From positions 62,001-126,000 of the forward strand of contig NZ_JBMEUF010000001.1 in assembly GCF_048820975.1 (NCBI RefSeq): a DNA stretch of 64,000 nucleotides, written 5' to 3'. A program made the translations under genes and the position numbers. This stretch comes from Glaciecola sp048820975. GTDB lineage: Bacteria > Pseudomonadota > Gammaproteobacteria > Enterobacterales > Alteromonadaceae. Positions 33,343 through 41,957 of the stretch are shown here, in pieces; the stretch's first letter is position 1; each line of letters opens with the position of its first letter. Under the pieces are notes generated by a model, which did no database searches, was not told the origin of the DNA, and was given only the letters and a program-made list of their open reading frames with translations.

Positions 33343-34083
33343 TTGCTTTGGTATAACGATGATGCCTATGTGCGAATGTTAACAGATAAGATGTTACGTA
33401 GTTTGCTAGCTAGAGGTTGTTCAATAGATGATGCTAAAGATGTGGCACAAACTGTTTTAATTAAATTGTTTCGTGATACAAAATTTAACACTAAACAGGC
33501 GCCCATTTTTGACGAAGGATTTGAACACAATTGGTCTTACCTTTTTAGAATGTGTCAAACATCTAAAATAGACCTATATCGCGATAGAAAAGATTTCCGT
33601 TATAAAACAGCGCGCGACTACATGCTCGAAGACCAAGCAGAGCAAATTAGTAATGCTGGCGAGGTTCAGCGTTTTAGCTCAAAAACTATCCAGCTAAGGT
33701 CTGATAAAGACGTGACAGAATTACTCGAGCGACAAAGTAGGTCGGTAAATGAAAATCACCCAGAACAGTGGTTGTTAAACACTAATCTAGTGACGTTTAT
33801 ATACCCAAAACTTATGGGAGCTGTTGATACAGTTTTATCAAAAATTGACGACCAACAGCAGCGCGAATTTTTGCTAAAAATGTTATGGGACGACGGCACA
33901 TCAAAGCAAACCGTTGATGAATTAGCATTAAGCTGTGGTTTTGATAAGAAGCAACCGCGGTCTTACTTCCAAAGTTTTGCAAAAAAAGTAGAAAAGATAC
34001 TTCTCAAAGAAGATCAATTAACAATAACACTGCGCTCAGGCTGCTTTGACGCAATAGCTGAAATAAACGATTTACAGGCATGA
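33343..34083 (+). CDS. Island ECF-like RNA polymerase sigma factor
   Basis: 246-residue protein resembling ECF sigma factors. Region 2 is clear: DDAKDVAQTVLIKLFRD (about 28-44), then WSYLFRMCQTSKIDLYRDRKDF, the -10-recognition helix pattern. The C-terminal region (about 165-220: QQQREFLLKMLWDDGTSKQTVDEL) fits a diverged region 4. A longer than usual linker separates them. The start is TTG 33343 with GGAG seven bases upstream; no in-frame ATG is better placed. The stop overlaps the next start (ATGA). It is the natural candidate to read the repeated island motif. Confidence 0.75.
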   Translation: MLWYNDDAYVRMLTDKMLRSLLARGCSIDDAKDVAQTVLIKLFRDTKFNTKQAPIFDEGFEHNWSYLFRMCQTSKIDLYRDRKDFRYKTARDYMLEDQAEQISNAGEVQRFSSKTIQLRSDKDVTELLERQSRSVNENHPEQWLLNTNLVTFIYPKLMGAVDTVLSKIDDQQQREFLLKMLWDDGTSKQTVDELALSCGFDKKQPRSYFQSFAKKVEKILLKEDQLTITLRSGCFDAIAEINDLQA

Positions 34084-34691
34084 AAATGAAGAAGACGATA
34101 GATATAAGCGACGAGTTACAAGAGCTTCATAATTTATTAAGTGGTGAAACAGAACCCACAGAAGAAGAGTTAGCGTCGGTAAAGCTTGACCCTAAAGACA
34201 CGATTGAACAAGCCAATAAATTTTTAAATTTTGTCAAAGAACAACAGGCGCTCCAGCAACAAGCACAAACACTGACGGTGCAAAAAGCAGCAAACGATGA
34301 AACGCCGCTTGCCGAATTTAAATTGCTGTCGGCGGGTAAAAAAGAGTCAAGCATCAAATGGCATGAACAGCTTATTACGGTAGGCGGTGTTGATGGCAGA
34401 GGTGGTTGCCTATTAGAAATTGCCACACGCGCCAAAACTAATCAAGTTAACATTACATTGTCGGCGCAAGCAAATGGCGAAGCTCTCCTACAAGCACTCT
34501 TGGCCGATTACGCAGGCGGTGAACTCGATATTAATATAACTTTTAAAAACAAGGTTTTATTAGAGGCGCATATACGAGTAGCAGAAGATGCGGATATTGC
34601 CAGAGGCCGTGGTGTATTGTTTGATAGTGAAAGGCCAGATACCAAAGACGAGAGCGCAATAATCAATATCATAAATAAAAAAGACACCTAA
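34080..34691 (+). CDS. Island partner of the sigma factor (unknown, possible anti-sigma)
   Basis: 203 residues, no membrane helix or signal peptide. The N-terminal 75 residues are acidic and helical (DISDELQELHNLLSGETEPTEEEL), followed by a mixed alpha/beta region (HEQLITVGGVDGRGGCLLEI). It overlaps the sigma gene by four bases, a position often held by anti-sigma factors, but no anti-sigma motif (such as a zinc HCC pattern) is present. Function unknown. Confidence 0.65.
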   Translation: MKMKKTIDISDELQELHNLLSGETEPTEEELASVKLDPKDTIEQANKFLNFVKEQQALQQQAQTLTVQKAANDETPLAEFKLLSAGKKESSIKWHEQLITVGGVDGRGGCLLEIATRAKTNQVNITLSAQANGEALLQALLADYAGGELDINITFKNKVLLEAHIRVAEDADIARGRGVLFDSERPDTKDESAIINIINKKDT

Positions 34692-34728
34692 GCCCTAGGT
34701 TATTTACCCCTCAAAAAGGATTTTTAAG

Positions 34729-37700
34729 ATGTATATTCTTTTGTCAGACAATCAAATTGTGTATCGGGTTGACACAATCGAGTTATCTCCGCGCGGCGAT
34801 CAAACGGCAAGAGCTGTTCTTGATAGTGAATTAGGTTTACCCAGACCCCAAGAAATAGAACAAAACGCTTATGTGCAAACCGCCGCAGAGGCGGCTTATG
34901 CCTCGTTGAATAAATTGGATTGGGTAAATCGCTTTTATTGTGAAGTTACACTGACGGCTAACGATAATAAACGAGTATCGTTTAGTGAGGACAGTAATAG
35001 CTCGGGCCTTGGTTATGGCTTAGCAATCGCACTTGAATGGCGTGAACAACTGCAAAAAAGTTGTCAGTATGATGTGACGGTTTTTGCCACTGGTGCCTTG
35101 TATAGTAGTGGCGCCGTTAGCTCTATTGATTTTATAGAAACCAAAATAACCGCTGCGTGTAATTTTATGCAAAAGGCGAAGGAAAAAACGCTAGCTACGC
35201 CGCCATTTGTTGTGTTTTATCCCGATGCTGATGACCACCAAATATCCGCTGAATTAAGGCACACGGTTTCTTCTTTAAATGGGCATCTACTGCCTGTTAA
35301 TCGCTTACAAAAAGCCCTAGTCCACCTATTGAAAACGCAATACGACGGCGACCCAGCAGGCCGTTGGCAGCCGTTTAAAGGACTCGCGAGTTTTGATTAT
35401 CAAGACAGCTTACGTTTTTTTGGCCGCGAACGAGCGTTACAAGACTTAGTGCGAGATTACGATGGTAAAGGGCTTTTCGTCATTACTGGGGTTTCGGGTA
35501 GCGGAAAGTCGAGTTTGATTAAAGCTGCACTCATCCCTTATTTGAATAAAAAGCATCATCAAGAGTCACGGGAAGCTGCCAACGATTTACCGTTAACATT
35601 TGACTGGGGGGTAACGTCTCCAAAACAAGCCGGCAGTATTGGAGCAATACTATCTAAAATGTTTGCAGGATTAGGCAAAATGTTTGAGGTCGATATAGAA
35701 GCAAGCGCTTTTAGTCAACTTGCTTTGAGTTCACCTGAACAATGTGCCGATGCATTGAAAAAAGCCCTCCCACTAGACCATTATTGTGCCCAATATGTAT
35801 TTTATATTGACCAGTTTGAAGAATTGTATAACGACCCTAACTTTGAGCCCGAAGAGGCGCAAAGGCTAAACAATGCGCTTGACACTTTAGGCTTAAAATT
35901 ATCTTGTTTGTCGGTCATTGTATCGTTCAGAAAAGGAAGCGATTTTGAATTAACAACGAGTGGACCCACCAAGCTCGTAGATGCAAGAATTCATGCTAAT
36001 GAATGGCGTGAAATTATTTCTAAGCAAGCGACCTCCTTTGGCTTAGCCTATGAAAAAGGGCTTGAAGATGCCTTGGTTAATGAGGCAAGTGTTTTGCAAC
36101 ATGCACTACCTGCACTTGAGTATCTGCTTGAGCAAATGTACGAAAGGCAAATCAAGAGAGAGGGAAAAGCAACATATTTAAGGTTTAAAGATTATCAAGA
36201 GTTAAGCGGAATACGCGGTGTCATTGCCTCGCGTGCCGAAGCCGTTATGCAAACATCGCCCCAATGCGCACACGCCTTTTTTGCGCACTTCGTTGGTCTC
36301 AATAACGAAAATAAAGCGGTTACACGCAGTGTCGATATTGATGAAATTGCGCAAAACAACCAGGTACTATTCGATTTAATTAAGGCATTTTCTGAAGCGC
36401 AACTCGTTGTTGATTGCAGCACAAACCAAGCTAAGCGAGTAAAACTTGCGCATGATACTCTACTGAACTTACAAAGCGCCTCTGCTTGGAGGAGTCTTAA
36501 AGAGTGGTTTGATGACAATTATGACTATTTACACTGGCTAAATGCAATTTCTGGCAACATGAATCGATGGCTGGATATTGATGCTAACGGTTTGAGTTAT
36601 AAAGGCTCAGAACTCAAGCCTAATCATTCAGCCGAAACGTTTTTACTTAACCCTCATGACTTAGCATTGGGTAATCAATTTAAGCAAGAGGATAAGATTC
36701 AGCAAACCCATGTTGAGCGTTATTACCAAGCATCTATTCAATATAAAGCGAAACAGACGTCGCATACACGACGAGTATTGTCGGTTTACGTTTTCATTAT
36801 ATTATTCTTGGTATCGGGTGCAGGCTATTTTATAAATCAAGCGCATCAAGCGACCAAAAAGTTAGAAGAAAAACTCGCTGAATTAGAAGGAGGAACAAGC
36901 AACAATTCGGAATTTCAGGCCGGCGTTAACATAATCAATGAGGTAATGTTACAAGGTTTGTACATAGATGACGGCGTTGCAGTAGAGAATCGTTTTGCCG
37001 TAGGCGCTATTATTAGAGATTTAACCTTGTCTCAAACAGAAAAGCAAAACGCGCTTGATATACTCGGTAATGAAATCGCGTCAGATCCCCAGATATTAGT
37101 CGACTTAAATAGCAATAAATTTTCTTATGATGAAAACCTCGTACGTGAAAGGCCTAAACTACATCGACTAATACTAGAAACTGATAGCATGGATGACGAA
37201 GAGAGACAGTACTGGTTTGACATATTACCATCAATGACTGATGAGCAAGTGTCAAGACTGTTTACCATCTTAAATACCGAAAAAGTCAAGTTAGCAGCCT
37301 TAGAAGAAAAATACATCAAAGAAATTAGAATGTTAAATCGCAAGCATTTACGAGAATGGCAAGACTTTGAGGCAAAGTCGAATAATATTCCAGTGCCCAA
37401 TCGAACAATATCAGAACAGCTTGCACAGGCAGAAGAACTAGCCACAGACGAGCCCGAACAATCTATCGCCCTAGCGCTCAGGATCGTGCAGGAAGAAAAC
37501 ACAATAGATGCAAACGGCGTATTCGATCCAAAAAGTAAAAGTACGACTTGGGCTTCGGTAGGTGCACTTGAACTACTTGCCGAAAACCACGCCCGATTAG
37601 CGCAGCATGCCCAGTCTATTCGTTTTTACACAGCAGAACTTAAGCTGCGAGAGCGCTTAAATATCGCGTTAGATGAAAATAAGCAGGCAAGTAAGTATTG

Positions 37701-38346
37701 GAAAATCGCGAGCTCTTACGAGGCTGTCGAAAATTTTGCCGCGGCCTTAGACTTTGCATCTCGGGCGAAGGCAAAAAAAGAATGGTCAAACGTGAATTTA
37801 GCCAAGCTATCTGCTAATCAAGCTGCCTATGCGATAATGGTTAGCCAAGAATCAGAAGCTGGCAAATATGCAGCAGAAAGTTTAGCAGCCTACTCAGAAC
37901 AAGTATATTTACGAACATCAATTAATACTCAATCTAGAGATACCCAAAAAGAATTCGTAATTAAGGCTATCGCTTTATATCCGGCTCTTTTACAAAACGA
38001 GCCTCAGCATAAAGATACCTTAGCTCCGGTGCTTGGCAGTTTATGGGGATCTATGTCTTATTTTCATTTATTTTATAATGAGCCTGAAAGTGCTATCACC
38101 GCTGCTATCACCGGTTTGAGGCTTGCGCCGGAGCAAACATGGATAAAAACAAATTTGGCACATGGCTACATGCTAACAGGCGAGACTAATAAGGCGCTCA
38201 AAACCTATAAATATAATGCTAATCAACGCGTGAATTCTACAACTCTGTTTAAAGAAGCCGTTTTACAAGATTTTATTGATTTAGAAAAAGCCGGCGTTAC
38301 TCACCCTTTCATGACACAAATAAGAGCGTTTTACCAAACCGAATAA
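34729..38346 (+). CDS. Island membrane STAND ATPase with degenerate Lon-like N-terminus
   Basis: 1205 residues. Residues about 60-205 resemble the Lon protease (S16) domain: SSGLGYGLAIALEW aligns with the Lon serine motif and TGALYSSGAV...IETKITAAC with the lysine motif; the catalytic Ser appears to be Gly, while Lys 139 is kept, so it is probably non-proteolytic. A novel-STAND ATPase follows: FKGLASFDYQDSLRFFGRE, Walker A GVSGSGKSS (254-262) and Walker B FYIDQFEEL (Asp 361). A membrane helix lies at about 683-702, then a long helical region with TPR-like repeats (about 900-1190). A sensor-switch role is inferred. Confidence 0.82.
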   Translation: MYILLSDNQIVYRVDTIELSPRGDQTARAVLDSELGLPRPQEIEQNAYVQTAAEAAYASLNKLDWVNRFYCEVTLTANDNKRVSFSEDSNSSGLGYGLAIALEWREQLQKSCQYDVTVFATGALYSSGAVSSIDFIETKITAACNFMQKAKEKTLATPPFVVFYPDADDHQISAELRHTVSSLNGHLLPVNRLQKALVHLLKTQYDGDPAGRWQPFKGLASFDYQDSLRFFGRERALQDLVRDYDGKGLFVITGVSGSGKSSLIKAALIPYLNKKHHQESREAANDLPLTFDWGVTSPKQAGSIGAILSKMFAGLGKMFEVDIEASAFSQLALSSPEQCADALKKALPLDHYCAQYVFYIDQFEELYNDPNFEPEEAQRLNNALDTLGLKLSCLSVIVSFRKGSDFELTTSGPTKLVDARIHANEWREIISKQATSFGLAYEKGLEDALVNEASVLQHALPALEYLLEQMYERQIKREGKATYLRFKDYQELSGIRGVIASRAEAVMQTSPQCAHAFFAHFVGLNNENKAVTRSVDIDEIAQNNQVLFDLIKAFSEAQLVVDCSTNQAKRVKLAHDTLLNLQSASAWRSLKEWFDDNYDYLHWLNAISGNMNRWLDIDANGLSYKGSELKPNHSAETFLLNPHDLALGNQFKQEDKIQQTHVERYYQASIQYKAKQTSHTRRVLSVYVFIILFLVSGAGYFINQAHQATKKLEEKLAELEGGTSNNSEFQAGVNIINEVMLQGLYIDDGVAVENRFAVGAIIRDLTLSQTEKQNALDILGNEIASDPQILVDLNSNKFSYDENLVRERPKLHRLILETDSMDDEERQYWFDILPSMTDEQVSRLFTILNTEKVKLAALEEKYIKEIRMLNRKHLREWQDFEAKSNNIPVPNRTISEQLAQAEELATDEPEQSIALALRIVQEENTIDANGVFDPKSKSTTWASVGALELLAENHARLAQHAQSIRFYTAELKLRERLNIALDENKQASKYWKIASSYEAVENFAAALDFASRAKAKKEWSNVNLAKLSANQAAYAIMVSQESEAGKYAAESLAAYSEQVYLRTSINTQSRDTQKEFVIKAIALYPALLQNEPQHKDTLAPVLGSLWGSMSYFHLFYNEPESAITAAITGLRLAPEQTWIKTNLAHGYMLTGETNKALKTYKYNANQRVNSTTLFKEAVLQDFIDLEKAGVTHPFMTQIRAFYQTE

Positions 38347-38363
38347 TTATTTTAGTCACTTTA

Positions 38364-38391
38364 TTATTTTTACAACACACTTTGCGTTTCT
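38364..38391 (+). promoter_or_regulatory. Island motif, copy 2 (candidate shared promoter)
   Basis: TTATTTTTACAAC, seven bases, then GCGTTTCT, differing from copy 1 at only one base in the two blocks. It lies 54 bases before the small gene 38446-38574 and upstream of the proton-channel pair. Confidence 0.6.
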
Positions 38392-38445
38392 ATCTATGAA
38401 AGCACATAAACAATGATGTTTATGTGATCCATAGAGGAAACATAC

Positions 38446-38574
38446 ATGCCCAATAATTTAAAAACCCTTGCAACTAAGCTAATCATGGTCTTTTTTATGT
38501 CTGCACGCCTGATTAGTCTTGTTCATAAAAAGAAAGCTCTCTTTCACTCATCTAGTCACTCATCTAGTATTTAA
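38446..38574 (+). CDS. Possible small membrane protein of the island (42 residues)
   Basis: A short frame with a good AGAGGA ribosome site eight bases before ATG 38446. It encodes MPNNLKTLATKLIMVFFMS, a basic segment (HKKKALFH) and a Ser-rich end. The Ser-rich end is coded by a tandem 12-base repeat, TCACTCATCTAG, at 38544-38567. No known family. It is the first frame after motif copy 2 and lies 25 bases before the ExbB-like gene, so it may be a true small protein or a leader. Confidence 0.45.
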   Translation: MPNNLKTLATKLIMVFFMSARLISLVHKKKALFHSSSHSSSI

Positions 38575-38598
38575 CAACTCACTGTTATGGGAGGCAAA

Positions 38599-39170
38599 TA
38601 ATGGCTATTTATAGTTATTTCGCGCATGCGGTTATGCTTTTTTGCATATTTTTAGTAATCAAATATACCTTTGAGTTTTACCGATTAAAGCGCACTATTT
38701 TGCATGACGATGCCGATATTAAAGCGGTCTTACAAGCTCGCGATATTGCCCGTATAAAAGCAGTCCGACACCCTTCAGTGATGTTTTATCGACGTTCGCA
38801 AACTAAAGAAACACAACAATCATTGGAAGAGCAAACCCTGCAGTTGTTTGCCCCCTTATTGTTAAAAGTGAATGCGCTTAAATCTATCGCTCCTGCGCTA
38901 GGACTTTGTTTTACTGTTATTTCTATTATTTTATCATTCCAGGTGTTTGCCAGTAGCGGCGACATTAAAATGATGTTTCAAGCCGCTGCGGTAGGTTTAG
39001 GCACAACAGCAATGGGTGCTTTAGTAATGTCGATGGCAAAATGGTTAAGCGACCGTAAGTTAATACCCACCTTTCAACATATTTTTTTACTCAATCAAGC
39101 TCACCTTAATCATTTACGCACTATGTTGCAGGCAATGGCTAAGCGAGTGCCAACGAGGGATAGCCAATGA
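38599..39170 (+). CDS. Island TolQ/ExbB/MotA-like proton-channel subunit
   Basis: 189 residues from ATG 38601 (an AUG-adjacent GGAGG ribosome site is at 38589-38593). Three membrane segments lie at about 7-27, 95-117 and 125-148. The second and third match the channel helices of TolQ in this same window: SIAPALGLCFTVISIILSF and AAAVGLGTTAMGALVMS, with both channel threonines (Thr 105, Thr 136) retained. The cytoplasmic loop is shorter than in TolQ. Its stop overlaps the next start (ATGA). Predicted half of a proton-motive-force-driven motor. Confidence 0.85.
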
Positions 39171-39544
39171 ACACCTTAAAATTAATCACCGAGAGTGGAA
39201 ATGAAGAGGCATGGTTATTTGCAGACCTGTTTGCCAGTTTGCTAATGACTATTGTGCTATTGGTAAACGTGCATACCTTGCAAGCGTCGCCACAAACAAC
39301 CGACCAAGAAGGTGCAGACGCTAAGCAAACTCGTCTGCTGTTTTTGCATGCCGATGGCAACGTCTCAATTGACGAACAGAGCAATCCCTCAATGTCGTTA
39401 AAAGAAGCTATTACGCAGTTTCAAAGCAGTGATACTCAAGTCGAAATAGTCGGAACAACTAATGCTAATAGCTTAGTGCTTTACACCGCGTTTAGTCAGC
39501 TTAGCCAACAAAATATTCAGTACGTATTTACGGCTGAACAATAA
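39167..39544 (+). CDS. Island TolR/ExbD-like motor subunit
   Basis: 125 residues with one N-terminal membrane helix (about 16-36, LFADLFASLLMTIVLLV) carrying Asp 20 at the position of the proton-transferring Asp of TolR/ExbD, and a small periplasmic domain (about 55-125). Translation is coupled to the preceding ExbB-like gene by ATGA. There is no OmpA/MotB peptidoglycan-binding domain, so it is closer to TolR/ExbD than to MotB/ZorB. Confidence 0.8.
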   Translation: MNTLKLITESGNEEAWLFADLFASLLMTIVLLVNVHTLQASPQTTDQEGADAKQTRLLFLHADGNVSIDEQSNPSMSLKEAITQFQSSDTQVEIVGTTNANSLVLYTAFSQLSQQNIQYVFTAEQ

Positions 39545-39609
39545 TTACGTGGCGGTTTTACACGCCTCGATTTTAAAGTTTTCCATTATTTTACAAGAGA
39601 GAAAAAAGT

Positions 39610-40509
39610 ATGATTAAACTTCCTCGTCCTGCCAAACCCACTCTTTTAGCCATAGCGTGTATTTTACCTATTATGCTACTTTTATATGAATACTTAGCTA
39701 GCCAAAATGGTCACTTGTCGTTGCTGGAGCCATTTAAATCTTTGCCAATCAACGAATCTAAAATAACAGAGAGTAAAGCTTTACTATCCTCTAAATCCTC
39801 GGCACAGCCATTGCAAAAGCTAAGCATAAAAACAAAACCCGACATGTCAGAAACAACCACAAATGAGCAACTAAAGGAGCCTATAACCGAAGCACAACAA
39901 GCGCAGACTAATCAAACTGTGATTGAAACAAGCTCAAATCAAACCCGAGTAAAGTCTTTACTTGCAATCGATGAGCTACCAAAAACAACAGATAACAATC
40001 GCAAGGCTGTTACTACAAAAGGCGAGCATACAGACGGTAAACTGCACTTGCCTGCTTTAAAAGTAGATGCTCATTGGAGTAACGAACTGATCATGGCCTT
40101 ATTGCGTGAGGGTAAAATTCGTGTTGTCGCTAGCAATGCTAAAGGCCAACATTTCGATTATAAAATGAATGGGACTGCATTTCATCAAGGCACTTTTGTT
40201 CCACTGAAAGACTACGACCTGTTGTCCGATAGGCGCTTATTACTGAGGCCTCTTAGCGGAGCGGCTTATCACCAATTGCTGACGGCGTATAAGTTATCAG
40301 GACGCGGAACACACACTCCTAATCTTATGATTAGGTTCACCCGACAATTTAACCATGAAATTTCGCAACAGCAACTGGCTTTAGTTGATAGCAAAACGTC
40401 AAGAAACACTGCACTTGGCCAAGCCTCAAATGCTTCTGAATTGGGCACAACCGTGCTTTCATTTTCGACCTCTAATGGTGAGTCACAATACACGATGAGC
40501 GCTCAATAA
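39610..40509 (+). CDS. Island membrane-anchored periplasmic protein (unknown)
   Basis: 299 residues: a basic N-terminus, one membrane helix (about 12-29), a long Thr/Gln/Lys-rich linker (about 45-145) and a C-terminal folded domain (about 150-260: WSNELIMALLREGKIRVVAS ... GTFVPLKDYDLL). The overall plan is that of TonB or TolA, an energised rod anchored beside a proton channel, though no TonB sequence motif is seen. It follows the TolR-like gene by 65 bases and has a purine-rich ribosome site. Role as mechanical linker is inference. Confidence 0.7.
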   Translation: MIKLPRPAKPTLLAIACILPIMLLLYEYLASQNGHLSLLEPFKSLPINESKITESKALLSSKSSAQPLQKLSIKTKPDMSETTTNEQLKEPITEAQQAQTNQTVIETSSNQTRVKSLLAIDELPKTTDNNRKAVTTKGEHTDGKLHLPALKVDAHWSNELIMALLREGKIRVVASNAKGQHFDYKMNGTAFHQGTFVPLKDYDLLSDRRLLLRPLSGAAYHQLLTAYKLSGRGTHTPNLMIRFTRQFNHEISQQQLALVDSKTSRNTALGQASNASELGTTVLSFSTSNGESQYTMSAQ

Positions 40510-40541
40510 ACGTCTTTGCAATAAATATTTTAATAATTTTG

Positions 40542-40569
40542 TTATTTTTCGAAACAATACAGCGTTACT
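40542..40569 (+). promoter_or_regulatory. Island motif, copy 3 (candidate shared promoter)
   Basis: TTATTTTTCGAAA, seven bases, then GCGTTACT, more diverged than copies 1 and 2 but with the same spacing. It lies 49 bases before the third island transcription unit. Confidence 0.5.
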
Positions 40570-40618
40570 AAATAATGAACGACCAGACGTTCTTCATTTA
40601 CCCAAATAGGATGACATT

Positions 40619-41647
40619 ATGCGTACAATTCAAGCCTTAAATAAACCAGAGAAGTTAGCCCTGCCAGCATCAAAAACAGCACTAGCAGTTGCGATTGTCT
40701 ATACCCTCCAAGTAGGCGCGGTTAATGCACAGCAATCTGAGATGGTCGATGTGGAAGTCGTTCCAATTGGAACAGTCGAAAAAAAGAATATCCACGCATC
40801 AGTGTTAGAACAAGCTGCTGTTGAAATGGATAACCGCGCAAATGCGTTTAACGCTTATGCCAAGGTGGTTGCTAATGAAGCAAGTGCTGTAAAAGCGTGC
40901 AGTGATAAAGCGCCATGTCTTATTAGCGTTTTATATACCTCGGCTGATGCCAGAAAAAACTATGGCCAATTCATGATTGAACATGGCAAAAAATTTGACT
41001 CAATCGCTGTAGGTTTTACCGAGCTTGTAAAGGCTGCCGATGGGCGCGCAAAAAGCTTATACAGCGACTACGACTTTAAACGCACCGAGTTTTTTAGTTC
41101 GTACGACAACGCGCTAAACTTGTTGATGGCCAATAATGTGATGACTGAACAAGATGCGCAAAATTTGTTGAGTAACGAACAGTACGCCGCTTTAGTAACA
41201 CTATCCATCGAGTTAGACACGCAGGCGTACGACTTGCTCGCCACCAAACAATTGATCGAAATTGCGGGTGTCGAGTCGCAAACATATGCAGCCAACATAA
41301 ACGCTTATAAGGCCTACGCAATAGATGCCAAAATTGAAGGCACTAAACTCGACAGTGAAGGCTATAAGCAAGGTCGAAATGCTGATGTGTTAGTGGCACA
41401 AGAAAACGGCAAATTGATTAACGACAACTTAAATAGTTTTGCATCTGTGATGTCTGATAACGCATACAAAACAACCGAGTCAGCATTTTTAAAAGATGTC
41501 ACTGTTAGTGGTTTTGCAGGTAGTCAAGACGACTCAGAGCCAACGTTTGGTGGGGGCGGTCTGTCTTTGTTCTTCGGTAACTCGAAAAGAATCGACAACA
41601 TTCGTGATTTCACCTATTCAAATAAAAACACGTCAGACGAGGGTTAA
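40619..41647 (+). CDS. Island exported protein (unknown)
   Basis: 342 residues with a long signal peptide (about 1-38; hydrophobic TALAVAIVYTLQVGAVNAQQ). The mature part is largely helical (about 55-275) with many Ala, Asn and Asp, and has two Cys about 5 residues apart (SDKAPC region) that could form a disulfide. The end carries a Gly-rich loop (PTFGGGGLSLFFGNS). No family is recognised. It opens the third island unit behind motif copy 3. Confidence 0.7.
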   Translation: MRTIQALNKPEKLALPASKTALAVAIVYTLQVGAVNAQQSEMVDVEVVPIGTVEKKNIHASVLEQAAVEMDNRANAFNAYAKVVANEASAVKACSDKAPCLISVLYTSADARKNYGQFMIEHGKKFDSIAVGFTELVKAADGRAKSLYSDYDFKRTEFFSSYDNALNLLMANNVMTEQDAQNLLSNEQYAALVTLSIELDTQAYDLLATKQLIEIAGVESQTYAANINAYKAYAIDAKIEGTKLDSEGYKQGRNADVLVAQENGKLINDNLNSFASVMSDNAYKTTESAFLKDVTVSGFAGSQDDSEPTFGGGGLSLFFGNSKRIDNIRDFTYSNKNTSDEG

Positions 41648-41651
41648 GTCC

Positions 41652-41957
41652 ATGAAAAAGTTTTTCTCAAGTAAAAAAAATCTATTGCCAGCGGTTTTGG
41701 CAGCCAGCGTCATTATTTTTTGCGCAAGCTTTGTGTATTTTGCAGGTGATGTGCAATTAGTGAGTTCAGTTCCTTTGTCAAAACAGCAAAAGCTGCAACA
41801 ACAGCAGACACAAATACAGTCGATGTTGCACAAGATGAAGGCCGACGCTAAGCGTATTCGAGAGTCGGCGTTAAATACGCCTGGCTACAACAAAATTAAC
41901 GAACCAGCAAAAGCAGACACACCTGCCAAAACCAAAACAGATGGAGACAGCCAATGA
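41652..41957 (+). CDS. Island short membrane-anchored protein (unknown)
   Basis: From ATG 41652 the protein has 101 residues: a basic start, a membrane helix (about 11-32), then a Gln/Lys-rich coiled-coil-like stretch (KQQKLQQQQTQIQSMLHKMK) and a Pro/Ala/Lys tail. The frame is open farther upstream, to 41496, inside the previous gene, but that start is unlikely. Its stop overlaps the next start (ATGA), so it belongs to the same operon. Confidence 0.65.
   Translation: MKKFFSSKKNLLPAVLAASVIIFCASFVYFAGDVQLVSSVPLSKQQKLQQQQTQIQSMLHKMKADAKRIRESALNTPGYNKINEPAKADTPAKTKTDGDSQ

Noticed and set aside
39570..39609. A fourth copy of the island motif before the anchored protein gene at 39610
   Set aside because: ATTATTTTACAAG resembles the first block, but the GCGTT block is absent and the distance to the start codon is too short for a promoter.
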